A stretch of 6,064 nt of DNA from Bifidobacterium breve (GTDB lineage: Bacteria; Actinomycetota; Actinomycetes; S36-B12): assembly GCA_945870085.1 (NCBI GenBank), contig CAMBQX010000107.1, forward strand, positions 1 through 6,064, written 5' to 3'. Made by a program: the position numbers and the translations under genes. Below, piece by piece: positions 1 through 4,682 of the stretch. A model generated the notes under the pieces. That model saw only the letters and a program-made list of their open reading frames with translations, ran no database searches and was not told the DNA's origin. Every line of letters begins with the position of its first letter. Positions within the stretch are counted from its first letter, which is position 1.

Positions 1-187
1 CATCATTGGCATCATTTTCTTAGTGGTGCAGTTGTCGGTAGGTAGCCGCCGGCTACATGACACCGGCAGATCAGGTTGGCTGCAGTTACTGCTAATTATC
101 CCGTGTGTGGGATTCATTATCTTGATTATCTTCTGGGCTCAGGCATCAAAGCCGGGCGATAATGCGCACGGTCCAGCTCCCGCCTAG
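1..187 (+). CDS. DUF805 family inner-membrane protein, C-terminal part (5' truncated by window edge)
   Basis: The reading frame is open from base 2 to a TAG at 185-187, giving 61 residues of a protein whose start lies outside the window. It carries the DUF805 signature: a membrane segment (IIGIIFLVVQLSV), the motif SRRLHDTGRSGWLQLL, a second hydrophobic helix (LLIIPCVGFIILIIFWAQAS) and the family's usual ending, here KPGDNAHGPAPA (compare G-x-N-x-[YH]GP-x-P). DUF805 proteins (relatives of E. coli YhaH and YhaI) are small polytopic membrane proteins of unknown function. The ending is normal for the family, so the C-terminus looks complete. A strong hairpin starts 13 bases after the stop. Nothing can be said about its promoter or upstream partners. 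Confidence 0.85.
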   Translation, partial: IIGIIFLVVQLSVGSRRLHDTGRSGWLQLLLIIPCVGFIILIIFWAQASKPGDNAHGPAPA

Positions 188-200
188 TTCGGCTTTCCAA

Positions 201-236
201 GTGAAGGGGCCCGGTCAACTGACCGGGCCCCTTCAC
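201..236 (+). terminator. Perfect 17-bp inverted repeat, probable (bidirectional) terminator
   Basis: The arm GTGAAGGGGCCCGGTCA (201-217) is followed by AC and then its exact reverse complement (220-236). The transcript would form a very stable G+C-rich hairpin, with a real loop of about four to six bases. It lies 13 bases after the DUF805 stop and between two convergent genes, so it could stop transcription from both sides. Neither side has a proper T-run (ATTGGGTTTG follows on the plus strand), as is common for actinobacterial terminators. A dispersed palindromic repeat cannot be excluded from one copy. Confidence 0.7.
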
Positions 237-376
237 ATTGGGTTTGCAGTTAGTTACCGGAAGTAGCGCCAGCAGCAACCACGATGACCAACCAGAAAAT
301 GAAGGGTTAAAATTTGGGCGGGGTCAATTCGGACAATTCAATTCACCATTCTTTGAGTTAGTTAGTCGAATTGAGA

Positions 377-880
377 TCAGGATAAGCGCAGTGCTAGCTC
401 GGACACTAAGCCGTCGGAAGCGGCTTCAATCATGCGCAGCACGGTTAGAAAATCATCCATGGTGCCGTGATACGGGTCGGGCACATCAAGGGCGGGGTCT
501 GGTTCAACAATGCCGCTTAGTGCCGGATCAAAAGACCGCATCATCCGGAGTTCAACTTGGGCGCCACTAATTTCGATTAGCGCAGCCACGTCGGCGAAAT
601 TATTGGTATCCATCACCAACGCAAGGTCAATATCGGCGAACCAACTTGGGGTGATCTGTCGCGCCGTGTGGTCAAGCTCGTAGCCGTACTGAGTCAACGT
701 GGTGATGGATTTGACGTTTGCCCCTTGGCCAAGATGCCAATCCCCGGTGCCGGCGGAGTCGACGCTGACCAATGCGGTGAGGCCGGAGGCGGCGAGGCGA
801 TCGCGGAGCACCGCCTCCCCTATCGGGGAGCGGCAAATATTACCTAGACAGATGACGGTGACTTGGTATGGCTTGGGCAC
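377..880 (-). CDS. ptpA: Low-molecular-weight protein tyrosine phosphatase (PtpA-like)
   Basis: This 167-residue protein of the LMW-PTP family hydrolyses phosphotyrosine (or related phosphoesters) through a cysteinyl-phosphate intermediate. The P-loop near the N-terminus reads CLGNICRS, with nucleophile Cys11, second cysteine Cys16 and phosphate-binding Arg17. The general acid is Asp135 in LDVPDPYHG, followed by the family's tyrosine (Tyr137). Further matches to mycobacterial PtpA, from memory, are SAGTGDWHLG (42-51) and RMMRSFDP (112-119); the length is also typical (about 160). The start is GTG at 880-878. It has no Shine-Dalgarno sequence, but a TACCCT element six bases upstream suggests a leaderless message. 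The gene is divergent from dnaB. PtpA is a secreted virulence factor in Mycobacterium, but no secretion signal is visible here and a cytoplasmic signalling or polymer-regulating role is equally possible. The family call is secure; the substrate is unknown. Confidence 0.93.
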   Translation of the reverse strand: MPKPYQVTVICLGNICRSPIGEAVLRDRLAASGLTALVSVDSAGTGDWHLGQGANVKSITTLTQYGYELDHTARQITPSWFADIDLALVMDTNNFADVAALIEISGAQVELRMMRSFDPALSGIVEPDPALDVPDPYHGTMDDFLTVLRMIEAASDGLVSELALRLS

Positions 881-886
881 GGGTTG

Positions 887-892
887 AGGGTA
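887..892 (-). promoter_or_regulatory. Possible -10 element for leaderless transcription of the tyrosine phosphatase
   Basis: On the minus strand TACCCT (TAnnnT) is followed by six bases and then the GTG start, the spacing expected if transcription begins at the start codon. No convincing -35 is visible. A short inverted repeat, TATTC-TG-GAATA (895-906), lies just upstream and could bind a regulator. The match is short, so this is tentative. Confidence 0.3.
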
Positions 893-912
893 CCTATTCT
901 GGAATAAATTTG

Positions 913-1052
913 TTATCCACAGCCTGGGGATAGGGAATTTGTGCGGACCGCACTGGAACGGCTCTGGCCCATTTGTGTCATCCCCAGGCTGTCCCCAAGG
1001 GATTACAGATCAGGAGCAGGTGGTCCCCAGCCACTCCACACCCTCATCCACA
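913..1052. promoter_or_regulatory. Cluster of DnaA-box-like sequences upstream of dnaB
   Basis: TTATCCACA at 913-921 is an exact match to the bacterial DnaA-box consensus. Around it are one-mismatch TCATCCACA (1044-1052) and two-mismatch relatives: CTATCCCCA on the minus strand (925-933), TCATCCCCA (978-986), CTGTCCCCA (989-997) and TGGTCCCCA (1021-1029). The perfect box is preceded by an AT-rich stretch (about 893-917). DnaA binds such boxes both at origins and in promoters of replication genes, and this cluster sits in the divergent region before the replicative helicase gene. Most copies have C for A at position 7, so their affinity for DnaA is uncertain. dnaA and dnaN, which normally flank actinobacterial oriC, are not in the window. 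I read it as a possible DnaA-responsive control region, not as a demonstrated origin. Confidence 0.4.
919..992. repeat. 13-bp inverted repeat with nested palindrome
   Basis: ACAGCCTGGGGAT (919-931) is repeated as its exact reverse complement ATCCCCAGGCTGT (980-992), with 48 bp between the arms. Between them is the 13-bp palindrome GTGCGG-A-CCGCAC (941-953), and ATTTGTG occurs twice (937-943 and 971-977). The arms overlap four of the DnaA-box-like sites, so the repeat may be two mirrored protein-binding half-regions that loop together rather than an RNA hairpin. Confidence 0.6.
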
Positions 1053-1058
1053 AGGTGG

Positions 1059-1089
1059 TTGGACAGGGCCGGCGCCGCGCCCATACGTT
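1059..1089 (+). promoter_or_regulatory. Candidate dnaB promoter (-35 TTGGAC, -10 TACGTT)
   Basis: TTGGAC (1059-1064) and TACGTT (1084-1089) are 19 bp apart; taking TGGACA as the -35 gives 18 bp. The -10 fits the actinobacterial TAnnnT form. Transcription would start near 1096, leaving a leader of about 58 bases that contains the palindrome at 1100-1117 and the ribosome binding site. Spacing is slightly long and no start site is proven. Confidence 0.4.
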
Positions 1090-1099
1090 ACGTCAGACC

Positions 1100-1117
1100 T
1101 ACCTGTTAGAACAGGTA
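1100..1117. promoter_or_regulatory. Operator-like palindrome upstream of dnaB
   Basis: TACCTGTTAGAACAGGTA is two perfect 8-bp arms around AG. It lies just downstream of the predicted transcription start, where a bound dimeric repressor would block transcription. It does not match the Gram-positive LexA box (GAACnnnnGTTC) or the E. coli one (CTGT, eight bases, ACAG). As RNA it would be a short tight hairpin. The cognate regulator is unknown. Confidence 0.45.
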
Positions 1118-1142
1118 AATGGTGATGGAATGGTGTTCGGAA

Positions 1143-1148
1143 GGGAGG
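1143..1148 (+). promoter_or_regulatory. Ribosome binding site of dnaB
   Basis: GGGAGG lies five bases before the ATG at 1154, a strong Shine-Dalgarno match that fixes the dnaB start. It is the only convincing one among the genes of this window. Confidence 0.8.
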
Positions 1149-1153
1149 CCTAG

Positions 1154-2512
1154 ATGAGTGTCGTTGAGTTGCCCCTTCCCGTTGAGCACCGGGCCCAGGA
1201 CCGCACCCCACCTAATGACGTTGCCGCCGAGCAGTCGGTCCTAGGGGCCATGCTGTTGAGCAAGGACGCCATCGCCGACGTAGTCGAGACAGTCCGCGAA
1301 GCTGATTTCTATCGTCCCGCACATCAAACTATTTACGGGGCAATTCTTGATTTATACAGCAAGGGCGAGCCGGCCGATGCTGTCACCATTGCCGCTGAGT
1401 TAACCAAGAACGGCGATATCGCGCGCGTTGGTGGGGCCCCGTACCTCCACACGTTGGTGTCACTGGTGCCAACCGCAGCAAATGGCAACTACTACGCCCG
1501 TATCGTGCGTGAGCAGGCGATCTTGCGCCGCCTGGTTGAAGCTGGCACGCGCATTGTCAGCATGGGTTACACCGGTACCGGTGATGTTGACGAAATGGTT
1601 GATAGAGCACAAGCTGAGGTCTACGACGTCACCGATCGGCGCATGAGTGAGGATTACAGCCCACTGCGCGACATCATGAATGACGCCCTAAGTGAGATTG
1701 AAGCAATCTCAAATCGCGGCGGTGAAATGATCGGGGTGCCAACAGGGTTTGTTGATCTAGATTCATTAACGAACGGTCTGCACCCGGGCCAATTAATCAT
1801 CTTGGCGGCTCGGCCCGCGCTCGGTAAATCAACTCTTGGTCTAGATATTTGCCGTAATGCTTCCATCAAACATGGTTTGAGTAGCGTCATCTTCTCACTC
1901 GAAATGAGCCGCAACGAAATCGTCATGCGTCTCCTTTCAGCCGAAGCCCAGATCCCCTTGCACCACATGCGTTCGGGCACAATGAGCGAAGGCGACTGGG
2001 CTAAGTTGGCCAGCAAGATGGGCACGGTCAGTGAAGCACCTTTGTTCATTGACGATTCACCGAACATGACCTTGATGGAGATCCGCGCCAAGTGCCGCCG
2101 CCTTAAGCAGCGTCATGATCTGCGCTTGGTAGTTGTCGACTATTTGCAGCTCATGACAAGTGGCAAGCGTGTCGAAAGCCGTCAGCAAGAGGTTTCGGAG
2201 TTCTCCAGATCACTTAAATTGCTCGCCAAAGAACTTGAAGTACCCGTAATAGCAATCAGCCAGTTGAACCGAGGTGCTGAACAGCGCCAAGATAAGCGAC
2301 CGATGCTCGCAGACCTTCGTGAATCGGGTTCTCTGGAGCAAGATGCCGACGTCGTTGTGCTACTGCACCGTGAGGATGCTTACGAACGCGAATCACCACG
2401 GGCCGGTGAAGCCGACTTCATCATTGCCAAACACCGCAACGGCCCAACAGGCGTAGTCACAGTTGCGTTCCAAGGCCACTACAGCCGTTTCGTCGATATG
2501 GCGCAAATATAG
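1154..2512 (+). CDS. dnaB: Replicative DNA helicase DnaB
   Basis: DnaB is the hexameric 5'-3' helicase that unwinds the replication fork and recruits primase. The 452-residue protein is full length. The N-terminal DnaB domain spans about 20-125 (PPNDVAAEQSVLGAMLL, then DFYRPAHQTIYGAI) and binds primase and neighbouring subunits. A linker (about 130-185) leads to the RecA-like ATPase, which begins near PTGFVDLDSLTNGLHPGQL. Walker A is ARPALGKST (219-227, Lys225), the catalytic Glu250 is in FSLEMS, Walker B is LVVVDYLQL (Asp329), SEFSRSLKLLAKELEVPVI (348-366) is the segment that reaches the DNA-binding loop, and KHRNGPTG (426-433) carries the arginine finger Arg428. Many actinobacterial DnaB proteins carry an intein in the ATPase motifs; here these are uninterrupted. 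Rather than following rplI, as in many bacteria, dnaB follows a divergent phosphatase gene and a signal-rich intergenic region. No terminator is seen before the next gene. Confidence 0.98.
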   Translation: MSVVELPLPVEHRAQDRTPPNDVAAEQSVLGAMLLSKDAIADVVETVREADFYRPAHQTIYGAILDLYSKGEPADAVTIAAELTKNGDIARVGGAPYLHTLVSLVPTAANGNYYARIVREQAILRRLVEAGTRIVSMGYTGTGDVDEMVDRAQAEVYDVTDRRMSEDYSPLRDIMNDALSEIEAISNRGGEMIGVPTGFVDLDSLTNGLHPGQLIILAARPALGKSTLGLDICRNASIKHGLSSVIFSLEMSRNEIVMRLLSAEAQIPLHHMRSGTMSEGDWAKLASKMGTVSEAPLFIDDSPNMTLMEIRAKCRRLKQRHDLRLVVVDYLQLMTSGKRVESRQQEVSEFSRSLKLLAKELEVPVIAISQLNRGAEQRQDKRPMLADLRESGSLEQDADVVVLLHREDAYERESPRAGEADFIIAKHRNGPTGVVTVAFQGHYSRFVDMAQI

Positions 2513-2525
2513 GTTCACCGCACTG

Positions 2526-2531
2526 TAATAT
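2526..2531 (+). promoter_or_regulatory. -10 element for likely leaderless transcription of the histidine phosphatase
   Basis: TAATAT, one base from the TATAAT consensus, lies eight bases before the ATG at 2540, so transcription would start at or within two bases of the start codon. There is no Shine-Dalgarno sequence in the 27-bp gap after dnaB. No clear -35 is visible; it would lie inside the last codons of dnaB. Confidence 0.5.
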
Positions 2532-2539
2532 CCGCTGAC

Positions 2540-3118
2540 ATGGCCCAAGAATCACCAGAAAACGCTCCAGAAGTCATCATGTTCGTGCGCCATGGTGAAA
2601 AACCAGGTGAAGGCACCGAGCCACATGGTGTTAACGCAGAAGGTAAACATGACGGTCATTCACTTTCGGTATTGGGTTGGACCCGCGCCGGCGCGCTAGC
2701 TGGCTTTTTCGCCCATGCACCATCGCCGGCTCATCCGAACGTCGTGAAGCCCGAACGGATTTTGGCAACGAGGCCAACACCCGATGCAAAAAGTAAGCGC
2801 GAGATTGATACCGCAACACCTACCGCCCGACGACTTAATCTAGAGATTGAAGACGATCACACCCACGGAAATGAAAAAAACCTGGTAGCTGAAGTACTCG
2901 GCCGCCCCGAATCCACCCTGATCGTCTGGCACCACGGCACCATGTCGAAAATTGTGCGGCACTTCCCGGTGGTAAATAAGGAAGATATCCCGCACCGTTG
3001 GCCCGATGAGAGATTTGACTTAATTTGGGTTCTAGTGCGACAACCCGGTGACGAACTGGTATATCGTTTTGTTGTGGTGCCGCAGATGCTACTGGCTGAC
3101 GACTTAGAAACTGGATGA
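2540..3118 (+). CDS. Histidine phosphatase superfamily protein (phosphoglycerate mutase-like)
   Basis: This 192-residue protein has the catalytic RHG motif near its N-terminus (FVRHGEKP, phospho-accepting His18, Arg17). LSVLGWTRAGALAGFF (42-57) matches the family's L-T-x-x-G-x-x-QA helix. A probable second phosphate-binding arginine is Arg87 in SKREIDTATPTARRL. The second active-site histidine is in TLIVWHHGTMSKIV (His131 or His132). The superfamily transfers or removes phosphate through phosphohistidine; its members range from phosphoglycerate mutases to phosphatases of many substrates, and this divergent branch cannot be assigned one. RHGEKP and WHH suggest the branch often annotated simply as histidine phosphatase family. 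There is no signal peptide, so it is probably cytoplasmic. It begins 27 bp after dnaB with its own likely promoter. The small ORF downstream starts 10 bases after its stop. Confidence 0.82.
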   Translation: MAQESPENAPEVIMFVRHGEKPGEGTEPHGVNAEGKHDGHSLSVLGWTRAGALAGFFAHAPSPAHPNVVKPERILATRPTPDAKSKREIDTATPTARRLNLEIEDDHTHGNEKNLVAEVLGRPESTLIVWHHGTMSKIVRHFPVVNKEDIPHRWPDERFDLIWVLVRQPGDELVYRFVVVPQMLLADDLETG

Positions 3119-3128
3119 GATTACCCTG

Positions 3129-3230
3129 ATGAGCGACAGTCAGGGCGAGATTAAAATACCGAAGACTCCGCGTACTCCCACAGAGGCCGCAGCTCACCGT
3201 GCCAAAAAAAGAAAGAAAAAGAGAGAGTGA
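3129..3230 (+). CDS. Small lysine-rich ORF (33 aa), or displaced N-terminus of the MFS transporter
   Basis: An ATG at 3129 opens 33 codons ending in TGA at 3228-3230. The product starts MSDSQGEIKIPKTPRTPTEA and ends in a strongly basic tail, AKKRKKKRE. I recognise no family. It begins 10 bases after the histidine phosphatase stop, with no Shine-Dalgarno sequence, and overlaps the transporter's GTG start by four bases (GTGA), a common arrangement for translational coupling. Its last codons are A-rich, with a run of seven A (3204-3210). The transporter frame is -1 relative to it and is open back to 3155, so one slip or a one-base sequence error in the A-run would join the two into an MFS protein with a basic cytoplasmic N-terminal tail. 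Either a tiny basic protein or that extension is possible. Confidence 0.4.
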   Translation: MSDSQGEIKIPKTPRTPTEAAAHRAKKRKKKRE

Positions 3231-4675
3231 AGCCGCAGGCTCTGGCCGCAATCACAATATCAGTTTTTTTATGTTGGCTAGGTAGCACAGTTTTCATTGC
3301 GTCACATCAGGTGGTAGCCGCGCAATTAGGTATCAGCAACCTTGAAGTGACTCTGGCACTCGCAAGTTACTCGGTCGCGCTTATCATGGTCGCAATTGCA
3401 GGTGGCCGATTATGCGACATCATCGGCCGCAAACGGATGTTCATCATTTCCGGCCTAGTATTTTCCGTAACAGCATTATGTGGAGTACTCATTGAAAACT
3501 TTTGGACTCTCCTGCTGGTTCGGGTACTTATGGGCCTGTGCGCGGGGCTAATTCTGACTTCGACAGGTGGGGTGTTAGTCACAACTATGTCCGGCAACAT
3601 CCGCCATGACGGGTGGCTGCTGTGGCGTGGTGCGGGTATGAGCGGCATGGTCCTAGGCCCTGTTTTTGGCCCCGTCATAACGAGCGACTTCGATTGGCAT
3701 ACGCCTTTTCTCGCAAATGCACTGCTTATGTTGCTAGCGGTTGCCCTTGGGGCCTTGGGGATGAAGGAGAGCCGTGATGAAGACAGTACCTTCAGTTTTG
3801 GGCTCTTGGCCCCGACGGTTTTGCTGGGTTTTGGATTACTGAGCCCGTACTTGGTTCTGCTTCTTTTCAAGGAGCAGATCGAGAGCTGGCCATTGGTTGG
3901 CGCAGTAGTCGTGGGTGGGATCGCCTGTTTCATTGGATACTTCGTACTCAATAGGAAATATTCAAACAAACTATTTGATACCAACATCGTGACTCATAAC
4001 CGTCGGATGTGGCTGACCGATATTTTCGGTGGAATCCATGTAGGCGCCCTTTTTGTAGTGATTGCCGCCTTCACCGTAATTCTGGATGCTGATACCAAAT
4101 TCACTTCTACCTGGATTGGTATCGGAATGCTGCCGCTAGTTTTACCGTTAATTACTTTGCATTTGTTGGCGCACAGATTTAGAGAAAAGTATGGGCTCAC
4201 AAGGCAAAAGGAAACAATAATTGGATGCGTACTTCTCACACTCAGCATGATTTGGTGGTTCGCGGTAGCGGTGAGAAACCCAAATTACTGGACGATACTT
4301 CCAGCCTTGATTCTCGTCGGCGCTGGCTTTGGTCTCATCCGGCTGTATGGACACATGGGTGTCATTAAGGTTACCGGCCAAAGATGGTCTTCAACTCTCT
4401 TCGGAACTCGAACTTTCAGCAATCACATAGGTGCGACGATTGGCGCAGTAGTAATCGGCTATGTGCTTGTTGCAGCTTCAATTGGCACTGAAACATTAGA
4501 TCCGGCGGCGGCTAAGCAAGCCGGCCTGATCGCCAGCTTCTCTATGTTGGTCGTAATTGCTTCGTCGATCGTGTTCGCTGGCCTTAAGGCTGAACTCCTC
4601 GGGCTCGAAGATCCACATTGGCATGCGCCAAGATCTGCAGGCACAGGTGAGAGCTCCGAGGTGCGTGTGCTTTGA
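3227..4675 (+). CDS. MFS transporter, DHA2-like (about 14 membrane segments)
   Basis: This 482-residue integral membrane protein has about 14 hydrophobic segments (roughly 8-30, 42-60, 71-89, 92-117, 136-152, 158-178, 190-212, 222-241, 264-285, 295-315, 329-348, 356-374, 398-417, 432-453), the count of the DHA2 family of proton-driven drug or metabolite exporters. MFS motif A lies between segments 2 and 3 as GGRLCDIIGRKR (59-70). A motif-C-like GMVLGPVFGP (140-149) is followed by DWHTPFLANAL, matching the W-x-x-x-F-x-x-N pattern typical of DHA2. The start is GTG at 3227, overlapping the previous ORF's stop. A purine-rich stretch stands in for a ribosome binding site, and the true N-terminus may be longer. 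The middle of the gene (about 3950-4260) looks more A+T-rich than dnaB. The substrate is unknown; tight linkage to the next gene suggests something related to that aminotransferase. Confidence 0.88.
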   Translation: MKPQALAAITISVFLCWLGSTVFIASHQVVAAQLGISNLEVTLALASYSVALIMVAIAGGRLCDIIGRKRMFIISGLVFSVTALCGVLIENFWTLLLVRVLMGLCAGLILTSTGGVLVTTMSGNIRHDGWLLWRGAGMSGMVLGPVFGPVITSDFDWHTPFLANALLMLLAVALGALGMKESRDEDSTFSFGLLAPTVLLGFGLLSPYLVLLLFKEQIESWPLVGAVVVGGIACFIGYFVLNRKYSNKLFDTNIVTHNRRMWLTDIFGGIHVGALFVVIAAFTVILDADTKFTSTWIGIGMLPLVLPLITLHLLAHRFREKYGLTRQKETIIGCVLLTLSMIWWFAVAVRNPNYWTILPALILVGAGFGLIRLYGHMGVIKVTGQRWSSTLFGTRTFSNHIGATIGAVVIGYVLVAASIGTETLDPAAAKQAGLIASFSMLVVIASSIVFAGLKAELLGLEDPHWHAPRSAGTGESSEVRVL

Positions 4676-4682
4676 TCTCAGC

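Noticed and set aside
250..306. Short hydrophobic minus-strand frame (FIFWLVIVVAAGATSGN)
   Set aside because: It looks membrane-like, but it has only 18 codons between stops and no start codon or ribosome binding site that would make it a gene.
324..374. 8-bp inverted repeat TCAATTCG / CGAATTGA just after the tyrosine phosphatase stop
   Set aside because: The arms are short and A+T-rich with 35 bases between them, and CAATTC recurs locally by chance. Too weak to call a terminator.
238..570. 110-codon plus-strand ORF opposite the end of the tyrosine phosphatase gene
   Set aside because: Its second half is antisense to a gene with clear catalytic motifs. The product has no recognisable domain and the start follows the terminator hairpin without a ribosome binding site.
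913..1066. Complete chromosomal origin
   Set aside because: Only one perfect DnaA box is present, dnaA and dnaN are missing and the AT-rich stretch is short. Kept only as a possible DnaA-binding region.
941..1153. 70-codon ORF ending right before dnaB
   Set aside because: It runs through the DnaA-like boxes, the predicted promoter, the palindrome and the dnaB ribosome binding site. Its product is low-complexity and unlike any family, so it is an accidental open frame.
1808..1837. Intein at the DnaB Walker A site
   Set aside because: The motif and its surroundings are continuous and the protein has normal length, so no intein is inserted.
3367..3987. 206-codon minus-strand ORF inside the transporter gene
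   Set aside because: It is an antisense shadow of the MFS frame, rich in serine, proline and threonine, with no domain. The plus frame has clear transporter motifs.
4557..4682. Longer N-terminus for the aminotransferase (42 more residues)
   Set aside because: The extra part overlaps the transporter's C-terminus in another frame and has no family similarity. ATG 4683 gives the expected N-terminus.
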